From Clostridium mediterraneense (GTDB lineage: Bacteria > Bacillota > Clostridia > Clostridiales > Clostridiaceae): a DNA stretch of 64,000 nucleotides. The stretch covers positions 627,257 through 691,256 of the forward strand of contig NZ_LT594785.1 in assembly GCF_900091705.1 (NCBI RefSeq), read 5' to 3'. Both the position numbers and the translations under genes were made by a program. The notes beneath the pieces are model-generated. The model was given only the letters and a program-made list of their open reading frames with translations, searched no databases and was not told the DNA's origin. This document shows positions 24,770 to 34,026 of this stretch, one piece after another. Each line of letters opens with the position of its first letter. Position 1 is the stretch's first letter.

Positions 24770-25969
24770 ATGAAGAGATTTACTTTACCAAGAGATATAT
24801 TTTTTGAGAAAGGCTCATTAGAACAATTAAAGACTTTAGAAGGAAAAAAGGCTGTTATAGTTATTGGCGGAGGTTCAATGAAAAGATTTGGCTTCCTAGA
24901 TAAGGTGTTAAATTACTTAGAAGAAGCAAATATAGAAACAAAGATAATTGATGGCGTAGAACAAGATCCATCAGTTGAAACAGTTTTTAATGGTGCTAAA
25001 GTTATGAGTGAATTTAATCCAGATTGGATTATAGCTATGGGAGGAGGATCACCAATAGATGCTGCAAAAGCTATGTGGGTATTTTATGAACATCCAGAAA
25101 AAACTTTTGATGATATAAAGGATCCATTTACTATTCCAAAGCTTAGAAATAAAGCAAAATTTCTTGCTATACCATCAACTTCAGGTACAGCAACAGAAGT
25201 AACAGCATTTTCTGTTATAACTGATTATAAAACAGGAATTAAATATCCTTTAGCTGATTATAATATAACTCCAGATATAGCAATTGTAGACCCAGAACTT
25301 GCAGAAACAATGCCACAAAAATTAGTTGCTAATACAGGTATGGATGCTTTAACTCATGCTATAGAAGCTTATGTTGCTGGATTACATTCTGCATTTTCAG
25401 ATCCTTTAGCTATGGAAGCTATAGAAATTATAAGAGATAATTTAATTGATTCTTATAATGGAGATATGAAAGCAAGAGAAAATATGCATTATGCTCAATG
25501 TCTTGCTGGAATGGCATTCTCAAATGCTTTATTAGGAATTACACATAGTATGGCTCATAAATCAGGAGCTGTATTCCATGAAGAAGGTAAAGAAGAAAAT
25601 GAATTAAAACATATACCACATGGTTGTGCTAATGCAATATATCTACCATATGTTATAGACTTTAATAAAAAAGCTTGTATGGATAGATATGCAAAGATAG
25701 CAAAAAGATTAGAATTAAAAGGTAATACTGATGAAGAGTTAGTTGATTCATTAACAGCTATGATAAAAGATATGAATGTTAAGATGAATATTCCAGAAAC
25801 TATAAAGGAATTTGGAATTAATGAAGATGAGTTTAAAGCTAAAGTAGAATTAATTGCTGAAAGAGCAGTTTCAGATGCTTGTACAGCATCCAACCCAAGG
25901 ACTATTAATAAAGAAGAAATGAAAAAATTATATGAAGCTACGTTCTATGGAACAAAAGTAGATTTTTAA
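24770..25969 (+). CDS. iron-containing alcohol dehydrogenase
   Basis: Group III alcohol dehydrogenase of 399 residues, interconverting aldehydes and alcohols with NAD(P)H; cytosolic. The cofactor segment IAMGGGSPIDAAKAMW and the family signatures are present, with metal-ligand segments MDALTHAIEAYVAG, GITHSMAHKSG and IPHGCANAIYLP. The start PRDIFFEKGSLEQL is like clostridial butanol and 1,3-propanediol-type enzymes. Probably monocistronic with its own terminator. It lies between the Rex-controlled butyryl-CoA operon and nfnAB, fitting a fermentative outlet, but no Rex site was seen in front of it. Exact substrate cannot be told. Confidence 0.9.
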   Translation: MKRFTLPRDIFFEKGSLEQLKTLEGKKAVIVIGGGSMKRFGFLDKVLNYLEEANIETKIIDGVEQDPSVETVFNGAKVMSEFNPDWIIAMGGGSPIDAAKAMWVFYEHPEKTFDDIKDPFTIPKLRNKAKFLAIPSTSGTATEVTAFSVITDYKTGIKYPLADYNITPDIAIVDPELAETMPQKLVANTGMDALTHAIEAYVAGLHSAFSDPLAMEAIEIIRDNLIDSYNGDMKARENMHYAQCLAGMAFSNALLGITHSMAHKSGAVFHEEGKEENELKHIPHGCANAIYLPYVIDFNKKACMDRYAKIAKRLELKGNTDEELVDSLTAMIKDMNVKMNIPETIKEFGINEDEFKAKVELIAERAVSDACTASNPRTINKEEMKKLYEATFYGTKVDF

Positions 25970-25975
25970 AGTTTT

Positions 25976-26006
25976 GGCATTAAGAGTTTTCTCTTGATGC
26001 CTTTAA
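25976..26006 (+). terminator. intrinsic terminator
   Basis: GGCATTAAGAG pairs with CTCTTGATGCC (one G-T pair) and is followed by TTTAAT. Confidence 0.78.
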
Positions 26007-26025
26007 TATATTTGTGATATCAATA

Positions 26026-26054
26026 TTGAATAAAAAATGTAAAAAATGTATAAT
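26026..26054 (+). promoter_or_regulatory. sigma-A promoter of nfnAB
   Basis: TTGAAT at 26026-26031 and TATAAT at 26049-26054, 17 bases apart and 33 bases before the GTG start of nfnA. Confidence 0.75.
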
Positions 26055-26086
26055 TTTAATTAATTATAAATATAGGGGGAATTAAG

Positions 26087-26977
26087 GTGTTTAAAATTAC
26101 TAAAAAGCAAGAGTTAGCACAAAATATATATCTTATGGATATTTTAGCTCCAAGAGTAGCTAAATCTGCTAATCCAGGTCAGTTTGTAATTGTTAAGATT
26201 AATGAAACGGGAGAGAGAATCCCATTAACTATTTGTGATTATGATAAAGGGGAAGGAACTGTCAGTATAGTTTTTCAAACAATAGGTGAATCAACTAAAA
26301 GGATGCAAGAACTTGAAGTTGGTGATGAATTTAAAGATTTTGTAGGACCTTTAGGTAGACAATCAGAGCTTATTGATGAAAATTTAGAAGATTTAAAAAA
26401 TAAAAAAATATTATTTGTAGCAGGCGGAGTTGGAACAGCACCAGTTTATCCACAAGTTAAATGGTTAAATAAAAATGGGGTAAAAGCTGATGTTATAGTT
26501 GGAGCAAAAAATAAAAATATGCTTATTTTAGAAAATGAAATGAGAGAGGTTGCAGGTAATTTATATATAGCGACGGATGATGGTTCTTATGGTAAAAAGG
26601 GACTTGTAACTAATTTAATAGAAGACTTAGTTATTAATGAAGGTAAAAAATATGATTTAGTAGTAACTATAGGACCTATGATAATGATGAAATTTGTTTG
26701 TCTTCTTACTAAAAAATTAAATATTCCTACTATAGCGAGTCTTAATCCTATAATGGTTGATGGAACTGGTATGTGTGGAGCTTGTAGAGTAACTGTAGGA
26801 AATGAAGTTAAGTTTGCTTGTGTTGATGGACCAGAATTTGATGGGCATTTAGTTAACTTTGATGAAGCTATGAGAAGACAACAAATTTATAAGACTGAAG
26901 AAGGAAGAAAAATACTTAAAGAAGCTGAAGGTGATACTCATCATGGTGGATGTGGAAACTGTGGAGGTGAAAATTAA
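26087..26977 (+). CDS. nfnA: Nfn transhydrogenase subunit A (NADH-dependent ferredoxin:NADP+ oxidoreductase)
   Basis: Small FAD and [2Fe-2S] subunit of the complex that reduces NADP+ with NADH and reduced ferredoxin. The 296 residues resemble dihydroorotate-dehydrogenase electron-transfer subunits: RIPLTICDYD and the FAD segment, NAD-binding FVAGGVGTAPVYPQ, and the cluster Cys in GTGMCGACRVTV with later FACVDGPEF. The C-terminus is Gly/Cys-rich (HHGGCGNCGG). Start GTG at 26087 behind AGGGGGAATTAAG. The last base of its stop is the first base of the nfnB ATG, a coupled pair. Alone it could be called sulfide dehydrogenase-like, but the paired layout supports Nfn. Confidence 0.88.
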   Translation: MFKITKKQELAQNIYLMDILAPRVAKSANPGQFVIVKINETGERIPLTICDYDKGEGTVSIVFQTIGESTKRMQELEVGDEFKDFVGPLGRQSELIDENLEDLKNKKILFVAGGVGTAPVYPQVKWLNKNGVKADVIVGAKNKNMLILENEMREVAGNLYIATDDGSYGKKGLVTNLIEDLVINEGKKYDLVVTIGPMIMMKFVCLLTKKLNIPTIASLNPIMVDGTGMCGACRVTVGNEVKFACVDGPEFDGHLVNFDEAMRRQQIYKTEEGRKILKEAEGDTHHGGCGNCGGEN

Positions 26978-28365
26978 TGGCTGTAAATTTAAATAGAACT
27001 CCTGTTAGAGAACAAGAAGCTAAGGTAAGAGCTAATAATTTTAAAGAAGTTTGTCTTGGATATGATTTAGACTTAGCAATAAATGAAGCTAGAAGATGTT
27101 TAAACTGTAAAAATCCTAAATGTGTAGGAAATTGCCCAGTAGCTATTGATATACCAGGTTTTATAAAAAATCTTAAAGATGGAAATATAAAAGAGGCAGC
27201 AGAAGTAATAGCTAAAGCATCAGCTCTTCCAGCAGTATGTGGCAGAGTATGTCCACAAGAAGTTCAATGTGAAGGGAAATGTGTCTTAGGCATAAAAGGA
27301 GAAGCTGTTGCTATTGGTAAGTTAGAAAAATTTGTTGCAGATTACGTTAGAGAAAATAATATAGAGCTTGATATAGAAATTAATAAAAATAATAAAAAAG
27401 TAGCAGTAGTAGGAAGTGGACCAGCTGGACTTACTTGTGCTGGGGATCTTGCAAAGATGGGATATGATGTTACAATATTTGAAGCTTTACACGAAGCGGG
27501 TGGAGTTTTAGTTTATGGTATACCAGAATTTAGATTACCTAAAGATTCAGTAGTAAAGGCTGAAATAGAAAATGTGAAGAAATTAGGAGTTAAAATAGAG
27601 ACTAATGTTATAGTAGGAAGAACAGTTACAATTGATGAACTTTTAGAAGAAGAAGGTTTTGAAGCAGTATTTATTGGATCAGGTGCTGGACTTCCAAAGT
27701 TTATGGGTATAAAAGGTGAAAATGCAAATGGAGTATTTTCAGCAAATGAATTTTTAACAAGAAATAACCTTATGAAAGCATATAAAAATGAATATGATAC
27801 TCCTGTTAAAATAGGTAAAAAAGTTGCAGTTGTTGGTGGGGGAAATGTTGCTATGGATGCTGCAAGAACTGCTTTAAGACTTGGAGCAGAAGTTCATATA
27901 ATTTATAGAAGAAGTGAAGAAGAATTACCAGCAAGAAAAGAAGAAGTACATCATGCTAAAGAAGAGGGAGTAATATTTGATGTTTTAACTAATCCAATTG
28001 AAATTATAGAAGATGAAAATGGTTGGGTTAAAGGAATGAAGTGTATCAAAATGGAGCTTGGAGAGGCTGATAGTTCAGGGAGAAGAAGACCAGTACCTGT
28101 TGAAGGGTCAGAATTTATTATGGATATTGATAATGTAATTATGTCTCTTGGGACATCACCAAATCCTCTAATAAGCTCTACAACTAAAGGTCTTGAAACA
28201 AATAAGTGGGAGTGTCTTGTAGCAGATGAAGAAAGTGGAGCGACATCAAAAGAAGGAGTATTTGCAGGGGGCGATGCAGTTACTGGAGCAGCAACTGTTA
28301 TTTTAGCAATGGGAGCAGGAAAAAAAGCTGCAATAGGTATAGATAAATATATTAAAAATAGGTAA
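26977..28365 (+). CDS. nfnB: Nfn transhydrogenase subunit B (glutamate synthase small-subunit-like)
   Basis: Large subunit with FAD and two [4Fe-4S] clusters, the site of NADPH and ferredoxin reaction. Of 462 residues, the N-terminal part has CLNCKNPKCVGNCPV and VCGRVCPQEVQCEGKC, then two Rossmann folds with VAVVGSGPAGLTCAGDL and VAVVGGGNVAMDAARTALRLGA, and the closing GVFAGGDAVTGAATVILAMGAG. Often annotated gltA or glutamate synthase beta chain; the lack of a glutamate synthase large subunit nearby and the coupled nfnA argue for the bifurcating transhydrogenase. A strong terminator follows. Confidence 0.9.
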   Translation: MAVNLNRTPVREQEAKVRANNFKEVCLGYDLDLAINEARRCLNCKNPKCVGNCPVAIDIPGFIKNLKDGNIKEAAEVIAKASALPAVCGRVCPQEVQCEGKCVLGIKGEAVAIGKLEKFVADYVRENNIELDIEINKNNKKVAVVGSGPAGLTCAGDLAKMGYDVTIFEALHEAGGVLVYGIPEFRLPKDSVVKAEIENVKKLGVKIETNVIVGRTVTIDELLEEEGFEAVFIGSGAGLPKFMGIKGENANGVFSANEFLTRNNLMKAYKNEYDTPVKIGKKVAVVGGGNVAMDAARTALRLGAEVHIIYRRSEEELPARKEEVHHAKEEGVIFDVLTNPIEIIEDENGWVKGMKCIKMELGEADSSGRRRPVPVEGSEFIMDIDNVIMSLGTSPNPLISSTTKGLETNKWECLVADEESGATSKEGVFAGGDAVTGAATVILAMGAGKKAAIGIDKYIKNR

Positions 28366-28400
28366 TGGAAATACTTTCTTGTAAAAGAAATAATGATTAT

Positions 28401-28442
28401 AAAAAACAGATTTTTTATATTATAAAAAGTCTGTTTTTTTGT
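28401..28442 (+). terminator. intrinsic terminator of nfnAB
   Basis: AAAAAACAGA and the following T run pair with the A run and TCTGTTTTTTT further on, a long A/T-clamped hairpin with a T tail. Confidence 0.8.
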
Positions 28443-28867
28443 TATAAAATGATAGTTTTTTGTTGTAAAAAGATAAATAATAACACTAGCAGAATATTTT
28501 AAATAAAGGTGAAATTTATATATTGTTTATCAATTCCTAGTAATAAATATTATCTTTTATTAAAAAAGCTAAATTTAAATAAAAAGTTAAAATTATGAGA
28601 CCTATTTAAATAATAAAATAAAAACAATCGAAATTTGACGAATTTAATACAAAAAGGTATTATTTATTCATAAACTAATTCAAAATTTGAGTTGGGTTAA
28701 ATTATATTAATAATCGATAATTTAAAAGAATAATAATATTTCTTTTGGATAAACTATTTTTGAATTAATTTAGAACTTAAATTTTTTTATAATTTAGTAA
28801 TTCAATTTTAAATTATGTTTTTTTAAGTTATTGTTGAGTTAATGAATTTAAAAAGGAGGAATAATCA
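28443..28867. other. intergenic stretch upstream of urease
   Basis: About 425 AT-rich bases between the nfnAB terminator and ureA. It holds a candidate promoter at 28635-28663 and so a leader of roughly 200 bases. A weak AATTTA-GAACT-TAAATT stem with a following T run lies near 28770. No coding frame and no known RNA motif was recognised. Confidence 0.6.
28635..28663 (+). promoter_or_regulatory. candidate sigma-A promoter of the urease operon
   Basis: TTGACG at 28635-28640 and TATTAT at 28658-28663 with 17 bases between. The distance to ureA implies a long untranslated leader. Confidence 0.55.
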
Positions 28868-29170
28868 ATGAAGTTTACATTAAGAGAGCAAGAAAGACTT
28901 ATGATGGTTGTTGCAGCTGATGTAGCTAAGAGAAGAAGAGACAGAGGATTAAAACTTAATTACCCTGAATCAGTAGCTATAATCACTGATTTTATAACAG
29001 AAGGTGCTAGAGACGGTAAAACTGTTGAACAATTAATGTCAGAAGGAAGAGAATTAATTAAGGCTGAAGAAGTTATGGAAGGTGTTCCAGAAATGATTCA
29101 CTCAATTCAAGTTGAAGTTACATTCCCAGATGGAACAAAGCTTGTAACAGTTCACGATCCAATACAATAA
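28868..29170 (+). CDS. ureA: urease gamma subunit
   Basis: Smallest structural subunit of the nickel enzyme that splits urea to ammonia and carbamate. Its 100 residues match the family length: [49 protein letters not shown] and the C-terminal [18 protein letters not shown]. Ribosome binding site AAAGGAGGA. First gene of ureABCEFGD. Codons ending in C and a clean start fit high expression. Confidence 0.97.
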   Translation: MKFTLREQERLMMVVAADVAKRRRDRGLKLNYPESVAIITDFITEGARDGKTVEQLMSEGRELIKAEEVMEGVPEMIHSIQVEVTFPDGTKLVTVHDPIQ

Positions 29171-29192
29171 TTTTAAAAAAAAGGAGGTTTCA

Positions 29193-29507
29193 ATGATGAT
29201 ACCAGGAGAATACATTTTAAAAGATGAAAAGGTAGTAATGAACGAAGGTACAACAAGTATTAAACTAAGAGTTGTAAATACAGGAGATAGACCAGTTCAA
29301 GTAGGATCACACTATCACTTTGCAGAAGTTAACACAAAGTTAGAATTCGATAGAGAAGCAGCATACGGTAAGAGATTAGATATACCATCAGGTACAGCTG
29401 TAAGATTTGAACCAGGTGATGAAAAAGAAGTATCTTTAATAGATATCCAAGGTTCAAGAAGAATATTTGGATTAAATGATAAGGTTAACGGACCATTAGA
29501 TAAATAA
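29193..29507 (+). CDS. ureB: urease beta subunit
   Basis: Structural subunit of 104 residues: [34 protein letters not shown]-like segment, [19 protein letters not shown] and the [14 protein letters not shown] end. It is separate from the gamma subunit, as in most bacteria and unlike the fused Helicobacter UreA. AAAGGAGG precedes two adjacent ATG codons (29193, 29196); either may serve. 22 bases after ureA. Confidence 0.97.
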   Translation: MMIPGEYILKDEKVVMNEGTTSIKLRVVNTGDRPVQVGSHYHFAEVNTKLEFDREAAYGKRLDIPSGTAVRFEPGDEKEVSLIDIQGSRRIFGLNDKVNGPLDK

Positions 29508-29537
29508 TTTAAAATATATAAAGAGGAGGTCAATGTC

Positions 29538-31253
29538 ATGAGTTTTGAAATGAATAGAAAATCATATGTTGATATGTTCGGACCAACAGTAGGAGACAGT
29601 TTCAGACTTGCAGATACAAACTTATTTGCACAAATAGAAAAAGATTTAACAAAGCATGGAGATGAATGTAAGTTCGGTGGTGGTAAGACACTTAGAGCTG
29701 GTATGGGAGTTAACATAACAGAATCAAGAAACAACCCATTAGTAGCTGATTTAATTATTTCAGGAGCTACAATCATAGACTACACAGGAATATACAAAGC
29801 AGATATCGGTATCAGAGATGGAAAAATCATGGCTATCGGTAAAGGTGGTAACCCAGACATCATGGATGATGTAGACTTTATAGTAGGGGTTGCTACAGAA
29901 GCATTAGCTGGAGAAGGATTCATCATAACAGCTGGTGGTATAGATACACACGTTCACTACATCAACCCAGATGAAGTAACTGTAGGTTTACAAGGTGGTA
30001 TCACAACATTATTCGGTGGTGGAACAGGTCCAGCAGACGGATCAAACGCTGTTACAGCAACACCAGGACCATTCAACATCAAGAGAATGTTAGAAGCAGC
30101 TGAACATTTACCAGTAAACATAGGTATATTAGCTAAAGCTGGAGCACACGATGATGCACCAGGAGTAGAACAAATTGCAGCTGGAGCAGCTGGATTCAAG
30201 GTTCACGAAGACTGGGGTGCAACAAGAGGATGTATCGATAAGGCTTTAGAAATGGCTGATAAGTATGATATACAAGTATCAATCCACACAGATACATTAA
30301 ATGAATATGGATTCTTAGAAGATACAATAGATGCTATAGCAGGAAGATGTATCCACACATTCCATACAGAAGGAGCAGGTGGTGGACACGCACCTGACAT
30401 CATAAAGGCTGCTCAATACAACAACGTATTACCAGCTTCAACAAGTCCAACATTACCATACACACATAACACAATAGCAGAACACTTAGATATGTTAATG
30501 GTATGTCACCACTTAGATCCAAAAATACCAGAAGACGTAGCATTTGCTGATTCAAGAATCAGACACCAAACAATCGAAGCTGAAGACGTATTACACGATA
30601 TGGGTGTAATAAGTATGACAAGTTCAGATGCTATCGCTATGGGAAGAATCGGAGAAGTTGTTACAAGAACATGGCAAGTTGCTCACCACATGAAGAACCT
30701 AAGAGGACCTTTAGAAGGAGACAGCGAATATAACGATAACAACAGAATCAAGAGATATGTTGCTAAGTACACAATCAACCCAGCTATCGCTCAAGGTGTA
30801 GGAGAATACATCGGATCAGTTGAAGTTGGTAAGTATGCTGACTTAGTATTATGGACACCACAATTCTTCGGAGTTAAGCCAGAAATGATAATCAAGAAGG
30901 GTCTTATTTCTATGGCTGTTTCAGGTGATCCAAATGCTTCAATCCCAACAATTCAACCAAGAATCTTAAGAAAGATGTACTATGCAGAAGGAAAAGGAAT
31001 TGCTCAATCATGTATAACATTCGTTTCAAAACTTGCATGGGAAAACGGAATCAAGGAAGAATTAGGTCTTGAAAGAGAAGTATTACCAGTTAAGGGAATT
31101 AGAAACCTTACTAAGAAGGACATGAAACTTAACGATGCTACTCCTAAGATAGAAGTAGATCCACAAACATACATCGTTAGTGTTGACGGAGAACCAATAG
31201 TAGCTGAACCTGCTACAGAACTTCCAATGACACAAAAGTACTTCTTATTCTAA
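29538..31253 (+). CDS. ureC: urease alpha (catalytic) subunit
   Basis: Carries the dinickel site; 571 residues. Visible are the first His pair in GIDTHVHYI, the carbamylated Lys (K221 in GFKVHEDWG), later nickel ligands in [11 protein letters not shown] and [15 protein letters not shown], and the mobile-flap Cys C323 in MVCHHLDP. All catalytic positions I can place are intact. Start ATG at 29538 with AGGAGGT 8 bases upstream. Codon use is richer in C-ending codons (ATC, CAC, TTC, AAC) than the accessory genes downstream. A large hairpin separates it from ureE. Confidence 0.97.
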   Translation: MSFEMNRKSYVDMFGPTVGDSFRLADTNLFAQIEKDLTKHGDECKFGGGKTLRAGMGVNITESRNNPLVADLIISGATIIDYTGIYKADIGIRDGKIMAIGKGGNPDIMDDVDFIVGVATEALAGEGFIITAGGIDTHVHYINPDEVTVGLQGGITTLFGGGTGPADGSNAVTATPGPFNIKRMLEAAEHLPVNIGILAKAGAHDDAPGVEQIAAGAAGFKVHEDWGATRGCIDKALEMADKYDIQVSIHTDTLNEYGFLEDTIDAIAGRCIHTFHTEGAGGGHAPDIIKAAQYNNVLPASTSPTLPYTHNTIAEHLDMLMVCHHLDPKIPEDVAFADSRIRHQTIEAEDVLHDMGVISMTSSDAIAMGRIGEVVTRTWQVAHHMKNLRGPLEGDSEYNDNNRIKRYVAKYTINPAIAQGVGEYIGSVEVGKYADLVLWTPQFFGVKPEMIIKKGLISMAVSGDPNASIPTIQPRILRKMYYAEGKGIAQSCITFVSKLAWENGIKEELGLEREVLPVKGIRNLTKKDMKLNDATPKIEVDPQTYIVSVDGEPIVAEPATELPMTQKYFLF

Positions 31254-31263
31254 TAGATAATCT

Positions 31264-31297
31264 ATCTGGCATAGTTTTGTATAAAACTATGCCAGAT
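31264..31297 (+). other. intercistronic hairpin between ureC and ureE
   Basis: ATCTGGCATAGTTT pairs with AAACTATGCCAGAT around a short loop. No T run follows, so it is more likely an mRNA stabiliser or processing site that leaves more ureABC message than ureEFGD message. Confidence 0.7.
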
Positions 31298-31336
31298 GTT
31301 TATAATAAAGATAATTGATGTAGGAGGTATTTTACT

Positions 31337-31792
31337 ATGATATTAAATAAAATTTTAGGAAATATAAATGATGATATTGATACTCAAGGATTACATGTTG
31401 AAAAACTATACTTAAGAAGTGATGAACTTTTAAAGAGAATCAATAGAGTTGTTTCAGATCATGGTCATGAATATGGTATTTCAATAGATAAAGGTGAAGT
31501 ATTAAAGGATGGAGATATCCTATACAAAGATGAAAAGAACATGGTTGTTGTTAGTGTTAAATCAGATGACGTACTAATAATTAAGCCAGAAACTATAACA
31601 GAAATGGGAAGAATTGCACATAATTTAGGAAATAGACATTTACCAGCTCAATTTAGAGACGGTATGATGATTTTAGAATATGATAAACTAGTTGAAGATT
31701 TATTAAAACAAGAAGCTATAAAATATTCAAGAGAGCATGTTACGCTTGAAAAGGCGTTTAGGCATGTCGAGTTCGGTCATAAACATGTATAA
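31337..31792 (+). CDS. ureE: urease accessory protein UreE (nickel chaperone)
   Basis: Delivers nickel to the urease activation complex. The 151 residues have the UreE N-terminal domain, then IKPETITEMGRIAHNLGNRHLPAQF with the conserved metal-binding His of the dimer interface (GNRHLP). The tail is short with only a few His (HVEFGHKHV), unlike the His-rich tail of the Klebsiella protein, so it should deliver rather than store nickel. AGGAGGT ribosome binding site. Its end overlaps the start of ureF by 8 bases. Confidence 0.94.
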   Translation: MILNKILGNINDDIDTQGLHVEKLYLRSDELLKRINRVVSDHGHEYGISIDKGEVLKDGDILYKDEKNMVVVSVKSDDVLIIKPETITEMGRIAHNLGNRHLPAQFRDGMMILEYDKLVEDLLKQEAIKYSREHVTLEKAFRHVEFGHKHV

Positions 31793-32489
31793 TAATGATG
31801 TTAATATATTAGAAATTTTAAATATGATGCAATTATGTGATTCTAACTTCCCAGTGGGATCATTCAACCATTCATATGGAATGGAAAACTATCTAAGAAC
31901 TGGAAAAGTTAATAGTGCAGAAACATTAAAAATATGGATAAAAGCTTTCTTAAAAGATTCATTTAGTCAAAATGATGCTTTGGCTATAAGATTTGTTTAT
32001 GAAAGTATTGATAATAATACTATAGACAAAATATGGGAACTTGATACATGGATAACAGTACAAAGTGTTGCTATGGAAACTAGAAACGCTGGTAAACTTG
32101 TTGCTAGAAGAATGTGTGAACTTCTTTTAGATTTACATGAATCAGATTTATTAGAAGAATATAGTAGAAAAATTAAAAATAAAGAGGCTTATGGACATCC
32201 AGCTATAGCTTTTGCAATATTAATGCATAAATTAGAAGTACCATTAAAGAGAGCTACAATGTACCATATGTATGCAACAGTATCTACATTAGTACAAAAT
32301 GCAGTTAGAACAATACCACTTGGTCAAAAAGATGGTCAATTAGTTCTTAAAGAGTTTTCAGATGATTTTGAAAGATTATATTCTTACATATCAACTTTAA
32401 CAGAAGATGATTTTGGTGCGAATGTTCCAGGTTTAGAAATGGCACAAATAAAACACGAAACACAAATATTTAGATTATTTATGTCTTAA
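31785..32489 (+). CDS. ureF: urease accessory protein UreF
   Basis: Part of the UreDFG activation complex that loads nickel and CO2 into apo-urease; 234 residues. Family marks are [10 protein letters not shown]-like [24 protein letters not shown] near the start and a helical body ending in [20 protein letters not shown]. The frame is open upstream to 31737, with in-frame ATG at 31764 and 31785. The ATG at 31785 gives the usual family length and overlaps the ureE stop by 8 bases, suggesting translational coupling; no strong ribosome binding site is seen, so the start is uncertain. Confidence 0.92.
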   Translation: MYNNDVNILEILNMMQLCDSNFPVGSFNHSYGMENYLRTGKVNSAETLKIWIKAFLKDSFSQNDALAIRFVYESIDNNTIDKIWELDTWITVQSVAMETRNAGKLVARRMCELLLDLHESDLLEEYSRKIKNKEAYGHPAIAFAILMHKLEVPLKRATMYHMYATVSTLVQNAVRTIPLGQKDGQLVLKEFSDDFERLYSYISTLTEDDFGANVPGLEMAQIKHETQIFRLFMS

Positions 32490-32530
32490 TAATTTGTTTA
32501 AATTGTAAATTTGAAAGGAAGTGTCTTAAA

Positions 32531-33142
32531 ATGAGACCAGTTGTAATAGGAGTAGGTGGACCTGTTGGTGCAGGAAAAACTTTATTAATAGAGAGATTAA
32601 CAAGAGCTATGAATGATGAGTATAACTGTGCAGTTATAACAAATGATATCTATACAAAAGAAGATGCTAAGTTTATGGTTAAGAATTCTGTTTTACCAGC
32701 AGAAAAAATTATAGGTGTAGAAACAGGGGGATGCCCTCACACAGCAATAAGAGAAGATGCTTCAATGAACTTTGCTGCAATTGAAGAATTAAAGCACAAA
32801 TTCAATGATTTAGATCTTATATTTGTTGAAAGTGGTGGAGATAATCTTGCTGCTACATTCAGCCCAGATTTAGTAGATTTCTCAATGTACATAATAGACG
32901 TTGCACAAGGAGAAAAAATACCAAGAAAAGCAGGTCAAGGTATGATAAAGAGTGACTTATTTATCATAAATAAGGTTGACTTAGCTCCATATGTAGGTGC
33001 TGACTTAGATATAATGAGAAAAGATACATTAGTATTTAGAAACGAAGATAGTTTCATATTCACAAACTTAAAAACTGATTCAGGAATAGAACAAGTTCAA
33101 AATTGGATTAAGAAAAACTGCTTATTAGAAGGAATTTCATAA
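32531..33142 (+). CDS. ureG: urease accessory GTPase UreG
   Basis: SIMIBI-class GTPase that drives nickel transfer; 203 residues, the standard length. P-loop GPVGAGKT, switch NDIYTKEDA, the nickel-binding Cys-Pro-His in [26 protein letters not shown] and the guanine-specificity NKVDLAP are all present. AAAGGAAG ribosome binding site; 41 bases after ureF. No HypA/HypB-type duplicates nearby. Confidence 0.96.
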   Translation: MRPVVIGVGGPVGAGKTLLIERLTRAMNDEYNCAVITNDIYTKEDAKFMVKNSVLPAEKIIGVETGGCPHTAIREDASMNFAAIEELKHKFNDLDLIFVESGGDNLAATFSPDLVDFSMYIIDVAQGEKIPRKAGQGMIKSDLFIINKVDLAPYVGADLDIMRKDTLVFRNEDSFIFTNLKTDSGIEQVQNWIKKNCLLEGIS

Positions 33143-33145
33143 GAT

Positions 33146-33991
33146 ATGACTACTGCAAATAATCAAAATGAATATGCAGCTAATAGTGAATTAGTTATAG
33201 CTAATAGAGATGGTAAAAATTATACTGAAAAATCATATTTCACAGGTATAGCAAAGCTTGCTAGAGCTTTACACTTAGATTCAGAAAAAATTCCTTGTTA
33301 TTATTTAATGCAATTAGGTGGAGGATATGTTGAAAATGAAAGATTTAGAACATATGTACATCTAAAGGAAAATGCAAGAGCTGTTGTAACAACTCAAGCA
33401 GCTACAAAGATATATAAATGTGAAAATGATTTACCTTCATATCAAAAAAATGAAATTATATTAGAAGATAATTCAAATTTAGAATTTATTACAGATAGTG
33501 TAATTTTATATAAGGATGCTATGTTTAGACAAGAAACAGAAATCCGAATGAAGGATAGTGCATCATTAGTATATACTGATGGTATAACATCAGGATGGTC
33601 ACCAGATGGTGGAAAATTTAAATATAGTAATGTACAAATGAAGTTAAGACTATATATAGATGATAAACCAGTATTATTAGATAACCTTAAATTAGATCCA
33701 AGAGCTGATAGAATGGACTCATTAGGATTTATGGAAGAATATAATAACTATAGTTCACTTATTGTTATTGATGATATGGTTGATGATGAACTTATAGCTA
33801 CTTTAAGAGAAAAAATCAAAGAATTAGATTTAGATATAAAAGTTGGAATAAGTAAGTTAGAAGTAAATGGATTTGTTCTTAGAGCTTTAGGAAACTTAAC
33901 ACAACACTTAGAAAAAGCTATATTTGTTTGTGTAAATCATATAAGAAAAGAAAAGTTTGGTTCCATAGAATTAGAATTAGGAAAAAGATAA
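33146..33991 (+). CDS. ureD: urease accessory protein UreD (UreH)
   Basis: Scaffold of the urease activation complex, 281 residues, beta-rich. Recognised by KLARALHLDSEKIPCYYLMQLGGGYVENE, ARAVVTTQAATKIYKC and the typical YTDGITSGWSPDG segment. It begins 3 bases after ureG with AAGGAA inside the ureG end. Last gene of the operon, which has order ABCEFGD; no nickel transporter or ureI is attached. Terminator follows immediately. Confidence 0.94.
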   Translation: MTTANNQNEYAANSELVIANRDGKNYTEKSYFTGIAKLARALHLDSEKIPCYYLMQLGGGYVENERFRTYVHLKENARAVVTTQAATKIYKCENDLPSYQKNEIILEDNSNLEFITDSVILYKDAMFRQETEIRMKDSASLVYTDGITSGWSPDGGKFKYSNVQMKLRLYIDDKPVLLDNLKLDPRADRMDSLGFMEEYNNYSSLIVIDDMVDDELIATLREKIKELDLDIKVGISKLEVNGFVLRALGNLTQHLEKAIFVCVNHIRKEKFGSIELELGKR

Positions 33992-34026
33992 AAAATGCCT
34001 AGCTATTTAGCTAGGCATTTTTTTAT
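33990..34026 (+). terminator. intrinsic terminator of the urease operon
   Basis: AAAAATGCCTAGCT pairs with AGCTAGGCATTTTT, then T. It begins within the ureD stop codon. Confidence 0.9.

Noticed and set aside
29957-30403. Open minus-strand frames inside ureC
   Set aside because: They follow from codon bias of the strongly coding plus strand; no ribosome binding site or recognisable product.
31737-31800. Frameshift between ureE and ureF
   Set aside because: Overlap of 8 bases with start ATG at 31785 is normal coupling; both proteins are full length.
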